Below are positions 1-5,268 of a stretch of DNA of 5,268 nucleotides, one piece after another; position 1 is the first letter of the stretch, and every line of letters starts with the position of its first letter. Origin of the DNA: Chitinophagaceae bacterium (GTDB lineage Bacteria; Bacteroidota; Bacteroidia; Chitinophagales; Chitinophagaceae). The translations under genes and the position numbers were made by a program. A model generated the notes under the pieces. The model made no database searches, was not told the origin of the DNA, and saw only the letters and a program-made list of their open reading frames with translations. The stretch spans positions 1 to 5,268 of the forward strand of contig JAGOUF010000208.1 of the NCBI GenBank assembly GCA_018061385.1. Direction: 5' to 3'.

Positions 1-64
1 GAATATTTTGGTTAATTTATTGAACAGAGTGAACCAAATTATTTTTATTTCGTTTATATAAATA

Positions 65-90
65 CCAATGTTGTTGTAAAACAATATTGG
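65..90 (+). repeat. 11-bp hairpin with GTAA tetraloop
   Basis: The arms are CCAATGTTGTT (65-75) and AACAATATTGG (80-90). All 11 positions pair, one as a G-U wobble at 70/85. The loop GTAA (76-79) fits the GNRA tetraloop class when read as RNA on the + strand. No T-tract follows on either strand, so it does not look like a terminator. It lies 13 bases before the nested repeat at 103-175, and together they could form one structured RNA leader. Function unknown. Confidence 0.5.
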
Positions 91-102
91 CAATTTGGAA
101 AA

Positions 103-175
103 GTTATTAATACTGGCTTCTGATGCCTTAACACTTGAGCAACACACTTTTGCCACAGTGAAGGCAGTTAATAAC
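103..175 (+). promoter_or_regulatory. Nested inverted repeat, possible structured RNA leader
   Basis: The outer stem is GTTATTAA (103-110) with TTAATAAC (168-175), eight perfect pairs. Inside, TGCCTT (124-129) pairs with AAGGCA (161-166) and, after a two-base AA bulge, CACT (132-135) pairs with AGTG (157-160), leaving a 21-nt loop. A competing fold exists: CTG (113-115) with CAG (165-167) and CTTC (117-120) with GAAG (160-163), using the same 3' strand. Such mutually exclusive pairing is typical of regulatory leaders, but I recognise no known riboswitch class. It lies about 110 bases before the pterin synthase start, which it might regulate. A protein-binding site or chance repeat remains possible. 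Confidence 0.4.
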
Positions 176-237
176 CATATCTAAATGAGTATAATTTAAA
201 AAGTGTAGCAGTTTATAAAAATTCAACAAATCGTTTG

Positions 238-254
238 ATGTTGTTGTGCAACAT
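238..254 (+). promoter_or_regulatory. Small hairpin upstream of pterin synthase start
   Basis: ATGTTG (238-243) and CAACAT (249-254) form a 6-bp stem around a 5-nt loop, 30 bases before the chosen start codon. If transcribed it would sit in the 5' untranslated leader. No function can be assigned. Confidence 0.25.
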
Positions 255-275
255 AATATTAATAAAAATATACCC

Positions 276-281
276 AAAAGG
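276..281 (+). promoter_or_regulatory. Ribosome binding site-like AAAAGG
   Basis: AAAAGG ends three bases before the ATG at 285. It is a modest, close Shine-Dalgarno-like sequence. It favours the ATG at 285 over the in-frame GTG at 246, which would add 13 residues outside the conserved fold. Confidence 0.4.
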
Positions 282-284
282 TGC

Positions 285-695
285 ATGAATAAAGTAGCAG
301 TTTATAGAAAAGAACATTTTAATGCAGCCCACAGATTGAACAATGCTGCTTGGAGCGAAGAACAGAATAAAGCTGTTTTTGGCAAGTGCAACAATGCCAA
401 TTATCACGGACACAATTATGAATTAATTGTAAAAGTTGTTGGTGTACCGAACCAAGACACAGGTTATGTGTTAGATACAAAACTGTTGAGTGATTTAATT
501 AAAACTGAAATATTGGATCGCTTTGATCATAAAAATTTAAACTTAGATACACAAGAATTTATTAACCTAAATCCAACGGCTGAAAATATTGCTATTGTAA
601 TTTACAATTTGCTTAAAGCTAAGCTAGATAAAGATTTAGAACTACAAATAAAACTATATGAAACAGAACGAAACTTTGTTAAATATCCAGCTTAA
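285..695 (+). CDS. 6-pyruvoyl-tetrahydropterin synthase / QueD-family protein
   Basis: A 136-residue single-domain enzyme of the PTPS/QueD family. Family members convert 7,8-dihydroneopterin triphosphate to 6-pyruvoyl-tetrahydropterin (biopterin route) or 6-carboxy-tetrahydropterin (queuosine route). Visible zinc ligands are H16 in HFNAAHRL and H41 and H43 in YHGHNY. Catalytic-type residues are C35 in FGKCNN, D81-H82 in FDHKNL and E126 in YETE. The C-to-HGH spacing is five residues (CNNANYHGH), as in mammalian PTPS, whereas E. coli QueD has three. I therefore favour a biopterin-type role and withhold the queD name, although automatic annotation would often use it. ATG 285 was chosen because the family begins just before this strand; a GTG at 246 is the alternative. 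The 3' end overlaps folE, whose product makes the substrate. No queC, queE or queF is in view. Confidence 0.92.
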   Translation: MNKVAVYRKEHFNAAHRLNNAAWSEEQNKAVFGKCNNANYHGHNYELIVKVVGVPNQDTGYVLDTKLLSDLIKTEILDRFDHKNLNLDTQEFINLNPTAENIAIVIYNLLKAKLDKDLELQIKLYETERNFVKYPA

Positions 696-1380
696 TGGAA
701 ATAACAAAATTGAATTAAGTGACATTCTAATTGATGACATGGGCGATAATCATGTAAGTACAAGTGTTGATACACCTATGAAGGCAGATGCTTTTGTTTT
801 AACTGATGCTGAAAAAATGAAACAAATTGAAGAGCATTTCAGCAGCATTATGAATATCATGGGTTTAGATTTAACCGATGATAGTTTGAAAGGCACACCT
901 AAACGTGTAGCTAAAATGTACATTAAAGAAATTTTTAGTGGTTTAAATCCTGCCAATAAACCAGCAATGGCTTTGTTTGAAAACAAATACAAGTACAACG
1001 AAATGTTGGTAGAAAAAAACATTTCTTTCTACAGCAATTGTGAGCACCACTTTGTACCAATTATTGGTAAAGCTCATGTTGCATACATTAGCAATGGCAA
1101 AGTAATTGGTTTAAGTAAGTTGAATAGATTGGTAGAATATTTTGCTAAAAGACCACAAGTACAAGAACGTTTAACCATGCAAATTGGTAAAGATTTACAA
1201 AAAATTTTAGGCACCGATGATGTTGCAGTTGTTATAGATGCAAAACATTTATGTGTTGCTAGCCGTGGGGTTGAAGATGATACAAGTAGCACTATTACTG
1301 CTTTTTATGGTGGTGCTTTTAAAGAAGAAAGTAAAAAGAACGAATTTTTAAAATATTTAGAATTGAGAACGGAATTTTAA
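658..1380 (+). CDS. folE: GTP cyclohydrolase I
   Basis: Converts GTP to 7,8-dihydroneopterin triphosphate and formate, the first step to folate and other pterins; a cytoplasmic multimer in known cases. The 240-residue frame shows the zinc ligands C128 and H131 (NCEHHF) and C199 (HLCV), the catalytic-type H130, and the conserved GLSKLNR (151-157) and RPQVQERLT (165-173). The zinc-dependent type IA is therefore intact. The core starts near residue 43, following the segment GDNHVSTS (29-36) that I recall in Bacteroidota FolE proteins. ATG 658 overlaps the upstream gene by 38 bases and lacks a clear ribosome site. An ATG at 739 would give 213 residues but would begin right at the GDNH segment, so I keep 658 with doubt. 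The overlap suggests co-transcription and perhaps translational coupling. Confidence 0.96.
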   Translation: MKQNETLLNIQLNGNNKIELSDILIDDMGDNHVSTSVDTPMKADAFVLTDAEKMKQIEEHFSSIMNIMGLDLTDDSLKGTPKRVAKMYIKEIFSGLNPANKPAMALFENKYKYNEMLVEKNISFYSNCEHHFVPIIGKAHVAYISNGKVIGLSKLNRLVEYFAKRPQVQERLTMQIGKDLQKILGTDDVAVVIDAKHLCVASRGVEDDTSSTITAFYGGAFKEESKKNEFLKYLELRTEF

Positions 1381-1396
1381 ATTGGTATAAAAAACT

Positions 1397-1426
1397 AAAA
1401 GCCGATGCAACATTGTATCGGCTTTT
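1397..1426. terminator. Bidirectional intrinsic terminator between convergent genes
   Basis: AAAAGCCGAT (1397-1406) pairs with ATCGGCTTTT (1417-1426), and the stem can extend inward through a G-U and a C-G pair. On the + strand a run of five T closes folE, 17 bases after its stop. On the - strand the stem is followed by TTTTAGTTTTTT, serving the radical SAM gene that ends at 1443. Confidence 0.85.
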
Positions 1427-1442
1427 TAATGCAATTAAATAA

Positions 1443-3659
1443 TTACAACATTAGCAACCCAACTTTATTTAAATTGGTAATGGGTTTATTGTCCCAAAAT
1501 AATTCAAAATCAAGAAAACCAGCAGCCTCATAATTTTTTTGAACTTCTTGCAGTGTATAGGTTTTGGCATTTGCAATTGAAACCAATTGAAGCAAAGTAT
1601 ACAACCATTCCCCTTTGTCTTTATCTACTTTTATTTGTACAGTTTCTTTGTTTGTCTGAAACAACAATTGAGCTTCTTCCCAAGTATTTCCTTTTTTACT
1701 TTTACTAACAATTTCAATGCTTGGCATTGTACCAATAAATACAACTTTAGTGTTGGGCTTACTGCTATTAAGTGTTGCCTCTTGTAAACATTGTACAATA
1801 AAATCGGCAGGAACAGATGGTTTTGGCGTTTTATGATCGAACCATTTATGCAATGGTTCGTCTAAACCAACATTGTGCATGTAATTAAATAAAGATTTTT
1901 TTAATCCATAGCTAAAATTTTCGTGTTGTGTTCCTGTTGGGTCTATATGTTCAACATCATTATCGGCAAAAGTAATATTGGTTTCATTGGCTTTTTGCAC
2001 ACCAAATTTTTCAGGATGTAAACCAATAGGGCTATGAGCCGTCATTGTAAACAAATGCCAAAATGCACTTTGCAAAATTCCAGCTTTAAACATTTGCCTA
2101 ACCATTTCTACACTATCAATAGTTTCTTGAGCAGTTTGTGTTGGAAAACCAAACATTAAATAAGCATGTACCATTATACCAGCTTCGGTAAAATGTTTAT
2201 TTACTTTGGCAACTTGTGCTACGGTAATTCCTTTATTAATTAATTTTAGCAATCTATCACTGGCAACTTCTAAACCACCACTAACGCCAATACATCCACT
2301 TGCTTTAAGTAATAAACAGGCATCTTTTGTAAAGCTTTTTTCAAATCTAACATTGGTCCACCAGCTTACAACAAGTTTGCGTTTAATAATTTCTAACGCC
2401 ACAGCTTTCATTAATGCAGGAGGTGCAGCTTCATCAACAAAATGAAAACCAGTTTCTCCTGTTTGAGTTATCATTTCTTCAATTCTATCGCATATAAGGC
2501 TTGCTGCAATTGGCTCGTAGAGTTTTATATAATCTAAACTAATGTCACAAAAAGTACATTTCCCCCAATAGCATCCATGTGCCATGGTTAATTTATTCCA
2601 ACGCCCATTGCTCCATAAACTGTGCATGGGGTTTACAATTTCGATTGCTTGAATGTATTGATCTAAAAAAAAATCACTATAATCTGGTGTACCTACTTCA
2701 CCTTGTTTATAATCTGTACAAGATTTATTGTTGATGAAAGTAATTTCATCATTCACCAATAAAAACGTTCTTTTTAATTCTTGATTTGTTGTGTTTCCTT
2801 CGGTAAACTTGATGATGTTTTCAATGGGAGCTTCTCCATCATCTAAAGTTATAAAATCAAAAAACTCAAATACTCGTTTATCTTTTAATGATCGAAGTTC
2901 TGTATTGGCAAACCCGCCACCCATAGCTACTTTTATATGAGGGAAAAATTGATGAATGTATTGTCCGCATCTAAAAGCTGCATATAAATTACCAGGAAAA
3001 GGAACTGATAAACAAACAAGTTTGGGCTGAATTTTTTCAATATTTTGATGCAGCAATTGCAACAAAATTTCATCAATATAAGTATAGGGGCGACGCAAGG
3101 CTTCATACAACTCATCAAAGCTATTGGCACTTCTTCCTAGTTTTTCAGCATACCGACTAAAACCAAAATGTTCATCTACACATAGCTTAATTAAATCGCT
3201 AAGATCTTCTAAATATAAAGTGGCTAAATGTTTGGCCTTTTCTGTAATGCCCATATTGCCAAAAGCCCAAACTAAATCGTCTATCTGAGCAAAACGAGCA
3301 GCCTCTGGCAAAAAATTTCTACTACAAATTAACTGAGCCAATGTTGGCTGGTTGCCTTGTAAAAAAGCAATTACTTTATCAATTGTATGAATGTAATTTT
3401 CTTGTAGCGTAAGTATTCGTTGAATATTGCTTACATCTTCATCTTGCAAAACAATATTGGGCAACTGTGCATGAATTGTTGCAAATAATTTTTCTAGCCC
3501 ATGTTTAGAAAAAATTTGTGTGGTAACTTCTATACCTAAATCACTTTGAAAAGCTGATATACCTCTGGTATTTAAAAAACCTTTTAAATACGCAGTGGCT
3601 GGGTAAGGGGTATTTAACTGTGTAAATGGGGGCGTAATTAAATAAGCTGTAGCAATCAA
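1443..3659 (-). CDS. B12-binding-type radical SAM protein, function unknown
   Basis: A 738-residue protein of the cobalamin-binding radical SAM superfamily. The N-terminus (LITPPFTQLNTPYPATAY, 7-24) resembles the first strand and helix of a B12-binding Rossmann domain. The remaining strands appear at about 213-285 (KLVCLSVPFPGN, VAMGGGF, FITLDDGEAPI). Between them lie about 165 mostly helical residues. No DxHxxG lower-ligand motif is seen. The radical SAM core runs from about 355 to 560: the iron-sulfur motif is C363-X4-C368-X2-C371 (GCYWGKCTFC), then FVDEAAPP (407-414), SGGLEVASDRLLKLINKG (460-477) and MFGFPTQT (502-509). The 560-738 tail has no further cysteine cluster. The likely start is TTG at 3659: the stop at 3693-3695 leaves no ATG upstream in frame. 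ATT at 3656 is a weaker alternative. Substrate unknown; methyl transfer or another radical reaction is possible. Confidence 0.85.
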   Translation of the reverse strand: MIATAYLITPPFTQLNTPYPATAYLKGFLNTRGISAFQSDLGIEVTTQIFSKHGLEKLFATIHAQLPNIVLQDEDVSNIQRILTLQENYIHTIDKVIAFLQGNQPTLAQLICSRNFLPEAARFAQIDDLVWAFGNMGITEKAKHLATLYLEDLSDLIKLCVDEHFGFSRYAEKLGRSANSFDELYEALRRPYTYIDEILLQLLHQNIEKIQPKLVCLSVPFPGNLYAAFRCGQYIHQFFPHIKVAMGGGFANTELRSLKDKRVFEFFDFITLDDGEAPIENIIKFTEGNTTNQELKRTFLLVNDEITFINNKSCTDYKQGEVGTPDYSDFFLDQYIQAIEIVNPMHSLWSNGRWNKLTMAHGCYWGKCTFCDISLDYIKLYEPIAASLICDRIEEMITQTGETGFHFVDEAAPPALMKAVALEIIKRKLVVSWWTNVRFEKSFTKDACLLLKASGCIGVSGGLEVASDRLLKLINKGITVAQVAKVNKHFTEAGIMVHAYLMFGFPTQTAQETIDSVEMVRQMFKAGILQSAFWHLFTMTAHSPIGLHPEKFGVQKANETNITFADNDVEHIDPTGTQHENFSYGLKKSLFNYMHNVGLDEPLHKWFDHKTPKPSVPADFIVQCLQEATLNSSKPNTKVVFIGTMPSIEIVSKSKKGNTWEEAQLLFQTNKETVQIKVDKDKGEWLYTLLQLVSIANAKTYTLQEVQKNYEAAGFLDFELFWDNKPITNLNKVGLLML

Positions 3660-3678
3660 ATACTCTTGTTTTAAGTAA

Positions 3679-3708
3679 CGAAAATAAGTAAACTAGTTAC
3701 TAAACAAT
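3679..3708 (-). promoter_or_regulatory. Possible Bacteroidota-type promoter of radical SAM gene
   Basis: On the - strand, ATTG (3708-3705) is followed after 18 bases by TATTTTCG (3686-3679). This resembles, imperfectly, the -33 TTTG and -7 TAnnTTTG elements of Bacteroidota. It would start transcription some 15-20 bases before the TTG start codon. Both elements deviate from consensus. Confidence 0.25.
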
Positions 3709-3714
3709 TAGTAA
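3697..3714. promoter_or_regulatory. Operator-like palindrome upstream of radical SAM gene
   Basis: TTACTAA (3697-3703) and TTAGTAA (3708-3714) form a perfect 7-bp inverted repeat with a 4-bp spacer. It extends outward by a G-U and an A-T pair (3696/3715, 3695/3716). It lies 38 bases before the radical SAM start and covers the possible -33 element, where a repressor would act. Related AAGTAA motifs occur at 3673 and 3686. No T-tract follows, so it is not a terminator. Confidence 0.35.
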
Positions 3715-3773
3715 TTCGATTTTTCTATAAACTCGATGTATGTTTTGCATTTTGTAAATTTAATTTGTTGCAC

Positions 3774-3797
3774 AAAAAACCGCAATGATGCGGTTTT
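3774..3797 (-). terminator. Intrinsic terminator of the desaturase gene
   Basis: AAAACCGCA (3776-3784) pairs with TGCGGTTTT (3789-3797) around the 4-nt loop ATGA, a GC core flanked by A/T pairs. Read on the - strand, it ends in a run of six T (3779-3774) and begins 24 bases after the desaturase stop. It separates that gene from the radical SAM gene downstream. Confidence 0.85.
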
Positions 3798-3821
3798 AAA
3801 ATTTTTAGTATTTTACTGGTA

Positions 3822-4796
3822 TTAATAAATCCAGTTGTATTTGTATTCTAATGGAGCTTTTAAACCACGTTCAGAAATGCGTTTAAACCTTGCTGGTAAA
3901 GCCATTAAATAATCTCTTCCTTTTTCTGCAGCACCAGTAAGATTACCAATATTTTCTATATTCCATTCTTTAATTAATGATTCTAAAATGGCTGTATAAT
4001 CCATACTTGTATAAACGCCTAAACGTTGTGCAGCATCGCTAAAATGTGTAAATGTTGTGCCAATTTTTTCACCTTGTTGTCTTAAAAAATGTGCAGGCAT
4101 TATAATTTTTTTACGCATCATATCTTCAAAAGCCAACATCATTTCGCTTGGGTCTATTTCAAAAATTTTGGTAATAAAACTTTTATAAGCTCTTGCATGT
4201 CGCATTTCATCAGCAGCAATTACGCCACACATTTTTGAAAGCACATCGTTGCCATGTTGCTTGGCCAATGTTGCTGTTCTTCTATGAGAAATATTGGTAG
4301 CCAACTCTTGAAATGAAGTATACACAAAATTTTTGTAGGGATCTCTAGCAGCTCCTGTATCAATACCATCGGCTATTAAATATTGTGTGCTTATTTCCAT
4401 TTGACGCATGTTGATACGTCCAGATAAATACAAGTATTTGTTCAATAAATCGCCATGTCTGTTTTCTTCGGCTGTCCACATTCTAATCCATTTACTCCAA
4501 CCTTCAGGTTCTGCTTTTGTAATTCCTTCAACATCCATTAACCAACTTTCATAAGTAGGCAAAGCTTCTTCTGTAATTACATCCCCAACCAATACCACTA
4601 AATAATCGTAGGGCAACTCTTTACATTGTAGTTGTAGCTCTTTAATTTGAGTAGTAAAATCTTCTTTATTGCTTTCAGGCAAAAAATCTGATGGCTGCCA
4701 ATTTTCGTCGATATTTTTTAAATAATCGCTAATCATTGTATCAATATTCTGCCCTAAAAATTGCATTACTTCCAGTCTGGTAGGATTCAAATTCAT
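3822..4796 (-). CDS. Soluble acyl-ACP desaturase, plant stearoyl-ACP type
   Basis: A 324-residue di-iron enzyme expected to insert a cis double bond into acyl chains bound to acyl carrier protein, supplying unsaturated fatty acids; soluble, needing reduced ferredoxin or similar. Aligned from memory with the castor Δ9 enzyme, all six iron ligands are present: E76 (ITEEALPTY), E111 and H114 (AEENRHGDLLNKYLYLSGR), E164 (YTSFQE), E197 and H200 (AADEMRH). Long matches include LAFEDMMRKKI (221-231), MPAHF (233-237) and AQRLGVYT (256-263). The C-terminus NWIY resembles the plant SWIF. There is no transit peptide, signal peptide or membrane segment. ATG 4796 opens the frame; no clear Shine-Dalgarno sequence precedes it. 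Double-bond position and chain length cannot be told from sequence. Terminators on both sides suggest a single-gene unit. Confidence 0.95.
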   Translation of the reverse strand: MNLNPTRLEVMQFLGQNIDTMISDYLKNIDENWQPSDFLPESNKEDFTTQIKELQLQCKELPYDYLVVLVGDVITEEALPTYESWLMDVEGITKAEPEGWSKWIRMWTAEENRHGDLLNKYLYLSGRINMRQMEISTQYLIADGIDTGAARDPYKNFVYTSFQELATNISHRRTATLAKQHGNDVLSKMCGVIAADEMRHARAYKSFITKIFEIDPSEMMLAFEDMMRKKIIMPAHFLRQQGEKIGTTFTHFSDAAQRLGVYTSMDYTAILESLIKEWNIENIGNLTGAAEKGRDYLMALPARFKRISERGLKAPLEYKYNWIY

Positions 4797-4891
4797 TGCT
4801 TGTGTTTAGTATAGGTGATGTGGTTAAAATTTTGTTTAAAGCTTAAGTAAGTAAAGCTAAGGAATTATACATTATTAGCCATCTATTGTAT
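4797..4891 (-). other. Leader of desaturase gene with short direct repeats
   Basis: This gene-free stretch lies upstream of the desaturase. TAAAGCT appears twice on the + strand, at 4837-4843 and 4852-4858, 15 bases apart and so roughly one and a half helical turns. On the - strand a TATAAT hexamer lies at 4869-4864, but no good -35 or -33 partner is visible, so no promoter is called. Confidence 0.3.
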
Positions 4892-4922
4892 AACAAAAGC
4901 CACTACAGTAGTGGCTTTTGTT
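4892..4922 (-). terminator. Intrinsic terminator-like hairpin after rho
   Basis: AACAAAAGCCACTA (4892-4905) and TAGTGGCTTTTGTT (4909-4922) form a perfect 14-bp inverted repeat around CAG; the functional loop is probably five bases. Read on the - strand, the stem ends in CTTTTGTT followed by ATAC, a short T-rich tail. It begins 21 bases past the rho stop. It could also act on the + strand, where no gene precedes it. Confidence 0.75.
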
Positions 4923-4943
4923 TATAAAAAAGAAAACCTTTTT

Positions 4944-5268
4944 TTATCTATTCATACTTGCTAAAAACTCTTCATTGTTTTTAGTACCTCTCATGCGTTT
5001 TAGCAATTCATTCATTGCTTCTTCTGTGTTCATATCGTTAATGAATAAACGCAAAATGTTCATACGTTGCAATACTTCTTTATCTAACAACAAATCATCT
5101 CTTCTTGTTGAAGATGCTACTAAATCAATTGCAGGATAAACACGTTTATTGGCCAATCTTCTATCCAATTGTAACTCCATGTTACCAGTTCCTTTAAATT
5201 CTTCAAAAATTACTTCATCCATTTTGCTACCAGTTTCAATTAATGCGGTTGCTAAAATGGTTAAAGAA
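4944..5268 (-). CDS. rho: Transcription termination factor Rho, C-terminal part
   Basis: Partial gene: only the last 107 complete codons are in the window, and the start lies beyond the right edge. Rho is the hexameric RNA-dependent ATPase/helicase that ends transcription. The visible part opens with [20 protein letters not shown], which matches the C-terminal motor domain, including the conserved [14 protein letters not shown] segment around the R-loop region. [35 protein letters not shown] and [16 protein letters not shown] follow. The Walker A and B motifs and RNA-binding domain are out of view, so completeness cannot be judged. The frame continues open to the edge. An internal ATG at 5222 should not be taken as the start, because conserved Rho sequence continues upstream of it. 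Confidence 0.96.
   Translation of the reverse strand, partial: SLTILATALIETGSKMDEVIFEEFKGTGNMELQLDRRLANKRVYPAIDLVASSTRRDDLLLDKEVLQRMNILRLFINDMNTEEAMNELLKRMRGTKNNEEFLASMNR

Larger units (their letters stand above)
1..284. other. Gene-free leader region rich in inverted repeats
   Basis: No convincing coding frame lies here; every frame is broken by stops, and the longest + frame (175-283) has no good start. The region holds a perfect-plus-wobble hairpin (65-90), a nested inverted repeat (103-175), a small hairpin (238-254) and one copy of a 13-bp direct repeat (205-217). I found no match to the Bacteroidota -7 element TAnnTTTG with a properly spaced -33 TTTG. A TATAAT-like hexamer at 190-195 has no partner. 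The gene to the left lies outside the window. Confidence 0.7.
205..306 (+). repeat. 13-bp direct repeat spanning the first gene's start
   Basis: The 13-mer GTAGCAGTTTATA occurs at 205-217 and again at 294-306, 89 bases apart. The second copy encodes the first residues (VAVY) of the pterin synthase. The bases after each copy are also alike (AAAATTCAAC against GAAAAGAAC). This could be a remnant of a small duplication of the gene start, or chance in AT-rich DNA. Confidence 0.4.

Noticed and set aside
7..53. A terminator for a gene to the left: TTTGGTT (7-13) and AACCAAA (32-38) followed by a T-rich stretch.
   Set aside because: The stem is only 7 bp with an 18-nt loop and few G/C pairs, and the T-stretch is interrupted; no upstream gene is visible to support it.
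103..175. A tRNA: the nested repeat is exactly 73 nt with an 8-bp end stem.
   Set aside because: There is no TTCRA-type T-loop, no D-arm, no anticodon stem of the right geometry and no CCA end.
175..283. A small + strand frame reading VAVYKNSTNRLMLLC before the pterin synthase.
   Set aside because: It has no acceptable start near its beginning, is low-complexity AT-rich sequence, and resembles the gene only over the 13-bp repeat.
246..284. A 13-residue N-terminal extension of the pterin synthase from GTG 246.
   Set aside because: The residues lie outside the conserved fold, the stretch overlaps a hairpin-rich leader, and ATG 285 has a nearby AAAAGG.
750..1292. Antisense open frames opposite folE, and similar ones opposite the radical SAM gene.
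   Set aside because: They are shadows of well-conserved genes in the other strand and show no recognisable protein features.
3449..3461. Repeat of AAAACAATATTGG, also found at 78-90.
   Set aside because: The second copy lies inside conserved coding sequence of the radical SAM gene; chance is likely in AT-rich DNA.
1443..4796. An operon joining the desaturase and radical SAM genes.
   Set aside because: They share a strand, but a strong terminator (3774-3797) and 162 bases with a possible promoter and operator lie between them.

Overview
The window looks like a chromosomal segment of an AT-rich Bacteroidota bacterium, possibly Chitinophagaceae-like. This is inferred from the character of the FolE, Rho and B12-type radical SAM proteins, weak or absent Shine-Dalgarno sequences and short AT-rich intergenic gaps. 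No mobile element, CRISPR array, tRNA or rRNA is visible. Five protein genes are supported; the last runs off the right edge.

Left part (1-1380, + strand). About 280 bases without a gene come first, and they are unusually rich in inverted repeats: an 11-bp hairpin at 65-90 and a nested 73-nt structure at 103-175 whose 3' strand can pair with two alternative 5' strands. Two overlapping genes follow. The first encodes a 6-pyruvoyl-tetrahydropterin synthase-family protein with the CX5HGH (animal-type) motif. The second is folE, GTP cyclohydrolase I. FolE turns GTP into 7,8-dihydroneopterin triphosphate and the synthase uses that product, so the pair is a two-step pterin module. Its motif points to a tetrahydrobiopterin-like product more than to queuosine.

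Middle part (1381-3821). A hairpin that can terminate transcription both ways separates folE from a convergent 738-codon minus-strand gene. That gene encodes a B12-binding-type radical SAM protein of unknown function. Its cluster motif is CX4CX2C rather than the usual CX3CX2C, a helical segment of about 165 residues seems to interrupt its N-terminal domain, and it appears to start with TTG. A palindrome overlaps a possible promoter just upstream of it.

Right part (3822-5268, - strand). A soluble acyl-ACP desaturase of the plastid stearoyl-ACP type has all six di-iron ligands and its own terminator. Upstream of it lies the C-terminal end of rho, the transcription termination factor, also with its own terminator. 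The three minus-strand genes are each separated by terminator-like hairpins, so they are probably separate transcription units.

The items most worth follow-up are the radical SAM protein, the structured leader before the pterin pair, and the animal-type motif in the pterin synthase.
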